A stretch of DNA of 64,000 nt from positions 30,075,062 through 30,139,061 of the forward strand of contig JADWOT020000001.1 of the NCBI GenBank assembly GCA_036345935.2. Direction: 5' to 3'. A program made the translations under genes and the position numbers. Shown one piece after another: positions 13,301-22,540 of the stretch; position 1 is the stretch's first letter; each line of letters starts with the position of its first letter. The notes under the pieces were generated by a model that worked only from the letters and a program-made list of their open reading frames with translations, had not been told where the DNA came from and did no database searches. Source of the stretch: Taenia hydatigena. Taxonomy: Eukaryota > Platyhelminthes > Cestoda > Cyclophyllidea > Taeniidae.

Positions 13301-14012
13301 TCTCTGTCTTTGGTGGCGCGATGAACGAGGTAGCGTGAAGGGGACTAGGCACGTTGTTGCTGCTGTTGCAAGGCAGAGAGAGTCGCACACGCCACTCAGT
13401 TGGCCTCACAGGCCAGATTCACGGGTGCATCATTTTCTAACGTCACGTCACTATCAGCTAATAGGCGAAAATAAGCAGGGACTACCAAGACTGTATTAGG
13501 TCCTTAAAGAGAAACCTCATCCTCATTCTCCATGGTGCCTATGGCTAGAGAGTTGTCACAGAAATGCATTAAGTGTGTATAATTTGGGAATAAGGCCAAT
13601 CATTAATTATTATTGTCATTTAGACGTAGCGGATGTTTTTTCAGAGCACGAGGTCTACCATACTTTTCATCTTTTTCGAAATAACAAAGAAACCCAAGTT
13701 CTGTCATGCTGTGGGCATTGCCCTGATAGGCTAACTTAACAGGACTTGTATCATCTCACCATAGCCATTTGACTTTTTGATCCTTCTCCGATCTGACTGC
13801 ATTATTCTTGGTCTCGCTGGCAAACATGGGCAGTAAGGCTTACGCTACTCGCAAACGGATTAGCTAGATTGTTATTTTTGTTTACTCTCGTCCTCTAACT
13901 GGTACATTGAAATGTGTGACAGACTCAACTTTCTTTCCAAAAAACGGTAGAGTGAGAGCAGGCGAAGCGATTGCCTTTCTGTCTCAAAGAGAAATGACAA
14001 CAGTTCCATATG
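10381..14012 (+). repeat. Module B copy 1, most complete
   Basis: This is the longest copy of module B. It matches 26206-29165 over most of its length and 50560-51965 over its left 1.4 kb; its tail matches 33420-34110 and, inverted, 43570-44400. Open segments on the unit strand include one near 12826-13026 ending KLKSESIN before a stop, but in this copy TGA interrupts it. The tail has a hydrophobic segment before a serine- and lysine-rich end. I regard it as decayed coding sequence plus introns or spacer of unknown function. Confidence 0.8.
11480..11700 (+). repeat. Module N, inside B copy 1
   Basis: The palindromic core is at 11538-11563, with ATATATATAC about 35 bases upstream. The copies at 26863 and 51790 sit at the same place inside their B modules, so this N was part of B before B was duplicated. 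Confidence 0.85.
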
Positions 14013-14130
14013 GAGAAGCGTGTTCGTCGGAGTGGTTGTGGTGGTGGCTGATCTGATCCGCTCTGATCAGCAGAGCTGCACGTGTGCATGCATCTCGGCC
14101 TCCTAGAAGCACCACCTATCACCTGCCTAA
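13920..14130 (-). repeat. Module N fragment plus S at end of B1
   Basis: Only the left half of the palindrome remains (14013-14030). It then jumps to the S-type sequence around TGGTGGCTGATCTG seen at 52230 and 43440. The B-N-S order is the same as at 34.1 and 52.1 kb. Confidence 0.7.
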
Positions 14131-14721
14131 TCACAACGATTAATCAGAACAAGGACAAGGCAGCAGAACTGACAACTGAGTCTCTATTGGTCAAGCAGGT
14201 TTAATTATAAGTGAGTATGGAGCTTATTACGCTTTACAGGTCTCATTGACGCCCCAACCAAGGCGCATGGAGGTAAACTTGGCCAGATAGCGCCAACAAG
14301 AGAGAAGTACCAGAAGAAAGGAGACTTTAACTTCTAGATTTAAGGTCTTCATAAGGCTGTATCACTTACAGCCTCATGAAATAATTATTAGTGAACAGCC
14401 AACAAACCAATGCTGTCGCCTACCTCCTGGAACATAACCACGAATACGCTTGACCAATTATTTGTAAATGTTGAGCGAAAAGCGTTCAGCGAACACGCTT
14501 CTGATTACAACCCGTTTTCACCTGCCTTCGAGGATGAAGGGTACTCTCTGAGCCGGCCCAACCCTCATCACTCTGACTAGTTCATCGCATCACCAATGGA
14601 GTGCTCAATGCCTGTTCGCATTCTGCTCGATGCAAAGAAAACAAGGTAGCCCTATCTATGCCTGAAACTATCCCTCCCAAATAAGGTCCGTTTAATTATA
14701 AAGTGGCCCCTGCAAGCCATC
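14131..14721. other. Insertion-like segment bounded by direct repeats
   Basis: The 12-base word GTTTAATTATAA occurs at 14199-14210 and again at 14690-14701, bounding about 480 bases that contain an N module. No gene is supported. Confidence 0.4.
14430..14640 (+). repeat. Module N
   Basis: The core is 14477-14502, with both palindrome halves intact. It is followed by the usual tail of N, including CCTGCCTTCGAGG and CAACCCTCATCACTCTG. Confidence 0.85.
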
Positions 14722-15473
14722 ACGATGTGCCTCTGTTGTCGTATTGCATGGCTGCCTTTTCACAAAACCTATGCAACCACGTATTGCTCACCCAAATTGC
14801 TAGCTTTTGGACTACTGCAAGAGGTCAGCTGACTTGTTCGAGTCTTCACGTAAATCACCTGAACCCTCCAGGACGAACGGACAAGAGACGCACGTTGAGC
14901 TTGTTGCAGGTTTGAATGACAGCAAGATTAAATCACCACATGCATTAACAGAGGGCAAGAATCTGCTTTCACGTTGGGATTTACGTGGATTGTTCCCTTG
15001 TCGTGTGAGAGATAATTGGATCCACTTCAATCCCACCTGCCGAGTTGACGAATTTATTTTGGGCCAGTTGGCATTAAATTCCATTTCTCTCTACTTTAAA
15101 GTAGTCATGTCGTTTGCATAGCATTTTAGCTTCATGCTGACACTTTATTTAGCCAAGGGATGATGCCCGATCAAAGCTGTTGGCTAGTTGATGGGCCATT
15201 CAGTCGTTCTACAGCTTGGACAATAGCTATTCAAGTTCAAGTCTAGCTGACTCATTAGGTGGCAGATTGTGGAGGGTCGAAGGTACCTATTAAGCAGCCA
15301 ATTGAGGTGGGTGATAAGCTATTTATTAACCAGACCGCTAAGTAGTCGATTAACTGGGAGCCACAGTCGCATCAAATCGTCGTATCATCTTAAATATGAA
15401 CAACCTTCCGGACTGTTGGTCTTTTCACTCATCCCAGAAATCAAAGACACGGTAGCATAGTTGTTGACATTGC
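14722..15473 (+). repeat. Module C copy 1
   Basis: The block aligns along its whole length with 31037-31789 at about 90 percent by eye. Short open frames of 60-104 codons exist on both strands (for example 14807-15121 plus and 14812-15084 minus). None is clearly preferred, because the copies differ by frame-breaking changes in each. Function is unknown. Confidence 0.88.
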
Positions 15474-15739
15474 CATTCAACACGGAGCTACTAACTCATG
15501 GACTCACAAACAAACTGCACCAACCAGTTACCGATCTATATAAAAGGCAAATTCAGTGGGCCGAGACACATCCACACACACAACGCATAGCTACTAACTA
15601 ACTAATGAGTAGCTTGTCGCAATGCCAGTGTATCGTTTAATGGGCCAGTCAGCTGCCTATCTCGCATCCTAGTTCAGTCCAACATTAACCAGACCACCTT
15701 CTAGCATCTGCTAATCAGAGAGCGACGTCAGCTGTCCTT
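15474..15739. other. Spacer with weak similarity to 57.0 kb
   Basis: A short stretch around GGGCCAGTCAGCTG and GCATCCTAGTTCA resembles bases 57015-57070. Apart from the TATA-like site I see nothing else. Confidence 0.35.
15536..15547 (+). promoter_or_regulatory. TATA-box match
   Basis: CTATATAAAAGG fits the eukaryotic TATA consensus very well. A start of transcription would be expected about 30 bases downstream, near 15575. The downstream DNA has no clear gene, so the site may be fortuitous. Confidence 0.3.
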
Positions 15740-16120
15740 CGGAGAGGACTATTAGAATGTCTGTGTTTGTTCAGTTAGAGTCCACTCCTCCAAAACTGCT
15801 TCCAGTCAGCAGATTAAGCACAGAATGCCAATGCGTATTGATGCTTTGCAGCAATAGCATTCTGCAACTGCAGTCACCACTTGCGTGCCTTCCACTTTTA
15901 TCTTCTACTCACTCTTTGCTCGAGACTATACCCGCCTAAGAGCAACCTGTTTCAGAAGAACCCCAGCTGTTCCACAGTTAAAAAGAAGGTTGATGCACTT
16001 ATCTTTCACACAAACATGAAATTCTCATCGTAGGGCCAAACGCAAGACCAAAATATATCCATCAGTCAATTGATGCTTTAACTTTGCTTGTGGTGAGCAA
16101 GAAATCAAACACTCGCAAGA
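15740..16120 (+). repeat. Module K copy 2, diverged
   Basis: This is the partner of 8990-9330. The open frame 15757-15939 has 60 codons and contains LMLCSNSILQLQ followed by a leucine-rich segment. It stays open in spite of strong nucleotide divergence from copy 1. This hints at coding origin but does not prove it. Confidence 0.6.
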
Positions 16121-18079
16121 TATTTGCGCCATGATAGGAGAGGTGAACGCTGAACCTTGTGCAGGCCTTTACGGACTTGTTGGCACACCGCTACTGACAT
16201 TGCAGCCACAAATTGTGCACAGAGGAACAGATCGCTCCACCTGGAGGCTACTTCCCCATCAATGTTACTCAAGACTATAAGCATGTGACCTCCGCATGAT
16301 GATCGCCTAGTCATTAGAGCAGCAATGCTTGCACAGCCTGCTTACTTGGAAATATGCCAAAGGTGAGGAAGGGGCTGGAGTGCCATCAACACAAATCAGT
16401 AAGGCTAAGGGCGCATTCGCAAAAGAGCCCTTTGAGAGTGTTTGCAGTTAGCTTGGACTGCCGGTTGGGTAAAGGAAGGTGGGACTGCCGACTGCTTCTC
16501 ATTAATCGTTGGGGTGGTAGCTCATCTTTGGATGACTTGAGTGTTTAACAAGCAGCCTTGAGGCTATTAACCGACCTCGTTCCATTCCCTAAAGACCTAA
16601 ATTTTAGGAAGCGATCCGTCGCTGCAACAGCACTCTCTCGCCACCTTCTGGACACCTCAACGGACGGCTACCATCATTGCGCATCGATCTTAGCAGAACA
16701 GGCCGATTTCCATCAGACCAATAAATTTGGATCTCTCACTGTCAATAACACGAACTTACAGGGATCCCGTAAAGAAATGAATGCGTGCTGAACACTACAT
16801 AGCAGAGAGGAACAATGAGTTAAATCCAACTTGAAGCACTGAGGGACGAATTGCATCCAGCCGAAGCGGTGTGCTCCATCCTGTGCAATTGCCGGATACA
16901 ATGGCAACATTGCGCCGACACGTTCGGAAAGGTTTGCAATGAGTTAAGCGCTTGTCTGCCCCTTCTTGGCTTTTGTCTTCCTCAAAATAAAAAGTGGGAG
17001 AACAAGTAGGGGACAAATTTTGTCGGCGATATGGCAAATAAGGTAGAGTGATGAGGTTTGAGCTCGTTTGACTGAGAACACTCCTCGCTTGAAGGTGAAT
17101 AATGATACTTGTGCATGAGGATTTGCATCCATCGAATGTTTTTGGCCAAAGAGAATGGTTTAGTCTACCACATCTACTTCTGTTATGCCGATATACCGAA
17201 ACAGGCAGCGATCTATCAGCATTAGCAAGTTCTGATGTGATGACAGCATAACCAGGGACAACACTACTCCTTGTCTTTTGGACGACGATATAGATAGGCA
17301 TTTGATTACCTACCGATACTCCACGTCCGAGAATCCCCTATCACCAACGCAGTCAACATCAACACTAGCATCTGGCTCCTAAGCATGACCAATGCAGCCA
17401 GAGGTGCCAAAGATGCCCGATAAAGCGTCTACAACTGTGCTTTTCTCCTCGTCTCTGCGGTCAGTGCTACTCTTATCTCAAGGAAGGAGGTTATGTCCTT
17501 ATTATGGCAGTGAGAACCAGGGCCTGAACAACACATGCCTTTGGGAGTGTGTTAATGCATTGTTTAAATAAATTGAGAGGATTGCTCTTAACAGCATTTG
17601 GGTTACCTGCTGGTCTCCCCATATGGAACCCTTTAACGCGGCCGACATGTGATCTTTATTAACTGCCACACTTCTTGCTGTTCCCTCGTTGGCAAGCGAA
17701 CTATCAGTGCAGTTATTAGTGCGAAGAAGTTGTCCTCTCCCTGTTTGAGAGGATAGTCGCATGATTGGGATGAGCTGTCGGAGTAATTCCGCCCACCATC
17801 GACATGGTTAGATCTAGCTCTACCAACTTCTAATAAACTCTTTAACAGCGCAGAAAGAGGGTGCCACCAGAACTGATTTTATTCACGTCAGGCAAGTCAC
17901 ATTCAAACTACAATTGACGAAACCGTTTTCGATGTTGATCTGAGTTGGATGATTCGCGTTGAATGTGACACAGACAATGATTTACACTTGCACAACCTCC
18001 ATTCTTCCCTCCTTCGTTAGGTTAACATCCTTCTCTTCTTTAAGGAGGACTTACGCTTAAATGAAACGACTTGTTGCAG
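16121..18079. other. Low-repeat DNA with one long minus-strand frame
   Basis: No exon chain is supported. The longest ATG frame of the window, 168 codons, lies here at 16795-17301 on the minus strand. It has many scattered cysteines and no recognisable domain. Bases 17380-17490 resemble 46580-46690 at roughly 70 percent by eye, so an old diverged repeat is present. Confidence 0.45.
16795..17301 (-). CDS. Hypothetical open frame, 168 codons, doubtful
   Basis: This is the longest ATG-to-stop frame in the window. The predicted protein begins MPIYIVVQKTRSS, is rich in serine, arginine and cysteine, and has no signal peptide, membrane segment or motif I can name. It has no second copy in the window to test frame conservation. 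A frame this long can occur by chance in 64 kb at this composition, so I rate it as probably not a gene. Confidence 0.12.
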   Translation of the reverse strand: MPIYIVVQKTRSSVVPGYAVITSELANADRSLPVSVYRHNRSRCGRLNHSLWPKTFDGCKSSCTSIIIHLQARSVLSQTSSNLITLPYLPYRRQNLSPTCSPTFYFEEDKSQEGADKRLTHCKPFRTCRRNVAIVSGNCTGWSTPLRLDAIRPSVLQVGFNSLFLSAM

Positions 18080-18400
18080 TATTGTCGGCCATATCGTCGC
18101 GGTTTTACTTTTCGGCGGTCTGATTGTGATGCTGTCGGACAGGGAAATGGTCTACGCAAAATTTCTGCCTGCGTACGCGAGCTTCGCATTGCTAGATTGG
18201 AGCAGTGCAATGAGCTTCAGTCCCTCTCTACTTGGCCAATAATTACGCCGCCTTGTACATCTGATAACGAGAAAAGGTGATCCGAGGGAGCGTCACCGGT
18301 GCTCAGTTGGAGTAGAGGTGAGACTGTGCAGACGCCATCAACAGAAGCTGCCGTCGGCCTCAGTGGACCAGGATGCAACTAGCCTCGCAACGCCATCTCT
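18080..18400 (+). repeat. Module P copy 3, diverged
   Basis: The block matches 54250-54640 (plus), including the right part around GTGCTCAGTTGGAG and CCTCAGTGGACC. It also matches 55560-55750 in reverse. The second membrane segment seen in copy 2 is deleted, and the sequence passes directly to the downstream part. Confidence 0.7.
18129..18242 (+). pseudogene. Module P membrane-protein fragment, copy 3
   Basis: The frame starts at an ATG matching the ATG of copies 1 and 2 and reads MLSDREMVYAKFLPAYASF, then ends at TAA after 37 codons. Copy 2 at the same place reads MLSEEGVLYAIFLLAYVSF. The spacing is free of indels although many bases differ, which favours a coding ancestor. The charged changes and the early stop argue that this copy is not functional. 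Confidence 0.4.
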
Positions 18401-18874
18401 TTCTCATCAACTCACATTACCGGTGATGCTTGCATGACAACTGCATCCAGTCAACCTAAACTTGTTAAGGTTAATCCATCTGCAGCAGCTATCCACACTA
18501 ACAAATAGCATGATTGGGACGTGTAAAAATAAACTTATTAGACAAAATGCTTCAAATGGTAGCACTACAGTAATTAATACAAACACGAACTTGGCAGCCC
18601 TTTTGCCCGTCCATTACAATGAAACAATGTAAGAAATGGCCATCACCGCACGAGGAGACGTTGAGCCAGCAGAAATGTCAGTCAAATCACCACGTCGTCA
18701 CCTTAGAGCGAAGCGTCAATTGTGGTCATGGCAACAACGATCAAAAACAAGGGATGATTTGTGTAATAAGAGTGGCGCATTAACAAGCACAGTTAATACA
18801 ATTTTTCGCGTGCATTAAATTTTGCGAGGTGGCATTAGTGGGTTAGCGATGCCACGCATAGTGCCAATTGCAAC
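18401..18874. other. Spacer containing a basic conserved frame
   Basis: Within this stretch a frame around 18655-18780 reads EPAEMSVKSPRRHLRA then RQLW. It resembles EAAEMSIRQTSGRLRK then RQLR at 33090-33201. Otherwise I see only short chance open frames. Confidence 0.4.
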
Positions 18875-19059
18875 TGTAGCATCCCGAGGCTCCCTTAAGG
18901 CAAAAGAAGGCAAAGTGGCAGAGTAGAATACATACATTCACCGGACAGAGGGAAATAGGCTGCTGGCATGGCCCGGAGGCCAGCCCACGCAGCTAGGGCA
19001 ATATGGCCACCTCTGTGACCTTGACAGAAACCGGCAGTTTTAACAAACAAAGTACTACA
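18875..19059 (-). repeat. 3' LTR of the TRIM
   Basis: It runs TGTAGCATCCCGAGG to AAAGTACTACA on the plus strand and carries the short terminal inverted repeat TGTAG/CTACA. It matches 19584-19768 with no indel that I can see. Confidence 0.88.
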
Positions 19060-19076
19060 TTGCCCCTCTTTCTTTC
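19060..19076 (-). other. Polypurine tract of the TRIM
   Basis: On the minus strand the bases GAAAGAAAGAGGGGCAA lie directly upstream of the 3' LTR, the place where plus-strand synthesis is primed in LTR elements. This fixes the orientation of the element. Confidence 0.75.
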
Positions 19077-19570
19077 GAGCGTCATCCCCGACGCGTCCCT
19101 CGGTAAATTTCCCGCTTTAGCCATCACAACATACTCGGTGCTGCAACAAGCACCCACGAGCTAACCATGCCAGTCGCCGACATTCGACGCGATTGAGGCG
19201 ATGCTTCACACCAACGTCAGTCATCCCTCTTGACAGTGCATTGCATCTCGAGTTTCGTCTAGCTTAGAAACAAAATTCGGAATAAGTGGTTCTGCCGACC
19301 ATCAGTATGTCCGTAGGGAGGCGTTAGCACGCCGATCTTCTTAAACAAGTATAATAGGGGTAATCTTCGAAACGAAACTTTCCGGGTGGTCCATGGCTAG
19401 TGTCGCTTCAGTTGTTGATAGCTTTCTTGTAGAACACGGAGAAGGGGTAGATGCCGGAGGTGGACGTCGTTTTTGGCCCGCTCGTAGCACATGCACTTCT
19501 TTCGCACCGCTGCAACATGCCGCAGGCGGTCGAGATCGGGATGAAATCCCTATAGAGACAGATCCGCTTT

Positions 19571-19582
19571 CCGCTGCCACCA
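19571..19582 (-). other. Primer binding site, tRNA-Leu type
   Basis: The minus strand reads TGGTGGCAGCGG one base inside the 5' LTR. Its complement, CCGCTGCCACCA, equals the 3' end including CCA of common animal tRNA-Leu genes of the GGTAGCG type, as I recall them. Beyond 12 bases the match stops. Confidence 0.75.
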
Positions 19583-19583
19583 A

Positions 19584-19768
19584 TGTAGAGTCCCGAGGCC
19601 CCCTTAAGGCAAAAGAAGGCAAAGTGGCAGGGTAGAATACATATATTCACCGGACAGAGAGAAATAAGCTGCTGGCATGGCCCGGAGGCCAGCCCACGCA
19701 GCTAGGGTAATATGGCCACCTCTGTGACCTTGACGGAAACCGGCAGTTCTACCAAACAAAGTACTACG
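19584..19768 (-). repeat. 5' LTR of the TRIM
   Basis: It runs TGTAGAGTCCCGAGG to AAAGTACTACG on the plus strand. The outermost base is G here and A in the other LTR. The flanking CAAC (19769-19772) matches CAAC at 18871-18874, and if the last G is counted with the flank the duplication reads GCAAC. Confidence 0.88.
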
Positions 19769-19772
19769 CAAC

Positions 19773-20219
19773 AATACATATTTTAGTGCAAATTTTTTAA
19801 ACATCGAATTTTGTATTTAACTGAGATTGTGATGTGCATGCTTAAGGCTGCTTTAGCTATTGAAATGTGGTACTGCTAAAAGTGAGTTATTTGATCTCAA
19901 AATTACTATCTGACATCTGGCATTGGCTCACTGAAGCGAACTCATATCCTGGCTACTCACTGCAAGGTGGAAAGGATGGCGTGGAAACGAGTTTGTGAAT
20001 GAGTCTACTTAGCCACTACCGTAGGAGTTATGTTGCGGTGTGGGAGGTATTACACTTGCGAATCGTTGCTTGCGAGAGATAGTGCCTCCTGGTCATTGCT
20101 ACGCAACGGTACGCTATTGTTTAGCCACTCCTTTGTGTTTATGCTCATTCGATGGCTGGCCAATCACTCTAGTTCAGTTTGTCGTCGCACAATTTTGGCG
20201 ATCTTATGCAGAGTGTGAA
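19773..20219. other. Spacer, nothing recognised
   Basis: Only short overlapping open frames (60-63 codons on both strands) are present and no homology to the other modules is evident. Confidence 0.4.
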
Positions 20220-20645
20220 GCATTAGAATAACATGGTAGCCGATGTTGAAAGGAGAGGCAAGGGGAGATGCGAGGTGGAAAGAGCACATCAGAAATGTGT
20301 ATGCCCATTAAATTGCCACATGACAGAAGGTCTGTCACATAGTCGGCAAGCTGAATCGCTGACAGCTCTGTCCACTCATTTCTTGCTGGAACTGACATTG
20401 TCGACCAATATTTTGATGTGGCAGCGCCTCACACTCACCCACTCAGTCCACCAATGCTCGTATCATTACCATCCACCTCATCCTGCTCACACAGAAGGCG
20501 AAAAGAAAGCACTGCTCTGATATAACTCAGTTAGCACGATACAAACATGCTATGGGGTGTGGGGAAGAGGGATAGGGAGAGGGGGAAAAGAGATGAGGCA
20601 AATGATCCCTAGCAACTTAAACAGCAGAGGATGCGCCATCTTCCT
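20220..20645 (+). repeat. Module O copy 1
   Basis: The block matches the reverse complement of 55120-55558. It holds an open frame at 20233-20520 (95 codons) whose ATG and first 40 codons are kept in the other copy. That stretch reads VERRG, RCE, ERA, CVCPLNCH and TE with few changes between. Function is unknown. The right part is purine-rich. Confidence 0.8.
20233..20520 (+). pseudogene. Module O open frame, copy 1
   Basis: The 95-codon frame starts at an ATG shared with copy 2 (minus strand, 55358-55546). The shared N-terminal part contains DVERRG, a cysteine cluster CVCPLNCH, and TE followed by LS. After about codon 40 the copies diverge and end at different stops. No signal peptide or known domain is visible. 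It may be a small cysteine-containing protein gene or a fossil of one. Confidence 0.3.
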
Positions 20646-20647
20646 GC

Positions 20648-20722
20648 ACATCGATCGTTGGATCGAAGACGGCAATTTGAATTGCACGTGACAGCATGCA
20701 ATGAGTGTAGCAGAGTGGTCGC
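20648..20722 (+). repeat. Direct repeat left of module P copy 1
   Basis: It matches 21007-21081, both starting ACATCGATCGTTGGAT and running through GAAGACGGC, GTGACAGCATG and AGCAGA. The pair brackets module P copy 1 at a period of about 359 bases. Confidence 0.85.
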
Positions 20723-20734
20723 GAGTGACTAATG

Positions 20735-21050
20735 ATGGCGCTTCTCCACCTCACACTCCTCCCTTGTCACACCTACAAGGCAGCGGATTTATTAGCGAAA
20801 TGGCCACACTTACAGTCGACAAGGGTTCCAGCGATTCCAACAATTGCCCACATGTAGGACCATGTGAGTTGATTCAGTGCACTACTGCTCCAAGTGAGCA
20901 GTGCAAAGCTCACATACGCAAGCAGAAATATGGCGTAGAGCACTCCTTCTTCCGACAACATCGCAAGTTATTCACGGAAATATGAAACTGGCGACAATGC
21001 GCCTGACACATCGATCGTTGGATTGAAGACGGCGATTTGAAATGCATGTG
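20735..21050 (-). repeat. Module P copy 1
   Basis: This is very close to 54230-54560 in inverted orientation, above 90 percent by eye across the membrane-segment frame. It includes the frame at 20814-20961. Confidence 0.88.
20814..20961 (-). pseudogene. Candidate exon for a two-helix membrane protein
   Basis: From a conserved ATG the frame reads MLSEEGVLYAIFLLAYVSF, a first hydrophobic helix. It continues to a second, glycine-containing hydrophobic stretch WSYMWAIVGIAGTLV, then reaches GTAAGT at a consensus-like splice donor. One codon is inserted relative to copy 2. Upstream of the ATG an in-frame TAA is present, so this exon would have to start here. No family is recognised. Copies at 54324, 18129, 55664 and about 40259 share the frame. 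Confidence 0.4.
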
Positions 21051-21081
21051 ACAGCATGAAATGGGTGAAGCAGACTGGTCC
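21007..21081 (+). repeat. Direct repeat right of module P copy 1
   Basis: This is the partner of 20648-20722. The same sequence also continues module P at about 54230 (inverted), so this right copy is the original and the left one is the duplicate. Confidence 0.85.
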
Positions 21082-21844
21082 TGAATGGCTAAGAAATGTG
21101 AGGATTTGTAAACAATCTGGACAAAGAGAGTCTCGACGACCAAATGGCTGTAGTTAATGTAGACAGATTGAAGCAAACTATGTGACATGTGGTCTAGAAA
21201 ACTAAATACCACGCCGAGTCATGCTTTTGTGCGGCTGTCGTGTTGTTAGGATTCGAGGGTGGTCCGGATAATACGAAAGCTAAAAGCAGAATTGAGGTGT
21301 CTTCGTGGATCATGTCCAGTGGTAATGCAATAAGAGGAGTGAAGGAACAAAAAATCAGCGATAAAGTATGAGATGATGCAGTCATCGGTAAAAGGTGTTC
21401 CAGCAACTCATTTTCCTCTGTCTGTTAAATACATGCATTCAACCTGATATTTGCCTTCTTTTGAATTCAAGGGACACTTCGAACCTTACAATAAGGAGCT
21501 GACTCGGAAGTGGGGTTATGAGTAGGCGGAGAAGGGGAGGAGAAGAAGGAAGAAGAGGGGGGACTGCATTGACAAACTTACAAGAGTGGGAAGTTACGGA
21601 CGCGATTCTTAGCCCTAACATTATCTGTGGCTCAGTAAACATGCCTCATACTCTCTTAGCCTTCTAATATCTCTTGATGGTAGGAATCAAAAAGTTCGGA
21701 TCATTCCACACAAAAAGTAATCCTGTTAGATTTTCGAGAGCTCCCGCCCCTATCATGATCAACTATCCCAGTAGAATCGAACCTGTTTTCACAATCGCAT
21801 TGGGGTTACTGGCAGATCAGGTAAGTTCAGACAATTACAAGTCA
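21082..21844. other. Spacer with purine-rich tract
   Basis: A nearly pure A/G tract with GGAGAAGG and GAAGAAGGAAG words spans about 21528-21568. No gene is supported; open frames are 65-100 codons and overlap. Confidence 0.5.
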
Positions 21845-21990
21845 TGTCATGACAGCTACCACACGAGGTAGAAGGTCAGGTAGCACTCCACTGAGTGGAA
21901 CAACTGCCAATGTGATTGATGCTCAAATTAGGCAGTAATTACGAAGTTGGCTACTGCGTCACTGCGCCTACGTGTAGTGGGATGTGCAAA
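21845..21990 (+). repeat. Module Q copy 1
   Basis: It shares CAGCTACCACA, GGTAGAAGG and GTGATTGAT words with 41885-42060, and the first part with 56180-56280. It is short and diverged; no gene. Confidence 0.6.
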
Positions 21991-22059
21991 CATCAGAACT
22001 AAAAGTTGTCATCCAAAAACGTAGCTTATAACCTACTAATCAAAAAGGTGCTAGGCGGG

Positions 22060-22540
22060 ATTTTGTGCAAATGCGCATCAGTCCATTACTCCAATTGAGC
22101 AATGCTGATTGCATTGCATTATTCGAGCAGAGCAACGTCCACTTAGAGGGTTTGATACGCAAAGCAACTTCCTTTCGACAATGTATTTACTTTATCGAAA
22201 CGTAAGAATAGCGATGTGGTCAAGAAGGCGATGTAAGTCGCTGTTGCGAGCATGGATCGAATGTAACAAATCCAGCGAATGATGCTATGTTTAATAAAAG
22301 CCTCCTTTCAAATCTTAAGTAAATTTGCGATGTATTTGGTGGTCATGTTGTGAAAGCGAGTGATAGGCTGAGGTGAGGAGAGCAAATGATCAAAGAAGAG
22401 ACATGGAAAAATAAGATGATGCGATTTGTAGCTGGCGGGAAGGGAGCATGTAGCAACGAGTTCATATATTTGGGTTCACAATTTTGCAGATTGTACGATT
22501 ATTACAGTCACTAAATTAATGGCCACAATACTTAGTGCCA
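22060..22540 (-). repeat. E-to-B linker copy 2, inverted
   Basis: It matches 50030-50400 in reverse complement, including AATAAAAGCCTCC and TTTGGTGGTCAT. This shows the E-linker order on the minus strand. Confidence 0.75.

Larger units (their letters stand above)
18875..19768 (-). mobile_element. TRIM: miniature LTR retrotransposon, complete
   Basis: This 894-bp element has two direct 185-bp terminal repeats and a 524-bp interior. Read on the minus strand, the 5' LTR (19584-19768) is followed after one base by a primer binding site that pairs with the last 12 bases of a eukaryotic tRNA-Leu. The 3' LTR (18875-19059) is preceded by a purine tract. The sequence CAAC lies directly outside both ends. 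There is no gag, protease, reverse transcriptase or integrase, so it is non-autonomous and must have been moved by a larger LTR element. The LTRs differ at about a dozen positions, so insertion was not recent. TRIMs are known in taeniid tapeworms, to which this could be compared. Confidence 0.88.

Noticed and set aside
16795..17301. 168-codon minus-strand frame as a confident gene
   Set aside because: No motif, no second copy to test frame conservation, and no splice or promoter context. Retained only as a doubtful entry.
19393..19804. Open frames inside the TRIM as a gag gene
   Set aside because: The 93-codon minus frame runs out of the LTR into the interior and carries no gag, zinc-knuckle or protease motif. 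It is most likely incidental or a very short remnant.
20648..21081. 75-bp direct repeats as LTRs of a second TRIM
   Set aside because: They lack TG and CA ends, a primer site and a purine tract, and the right repeat is simply part of module P in the other copy.
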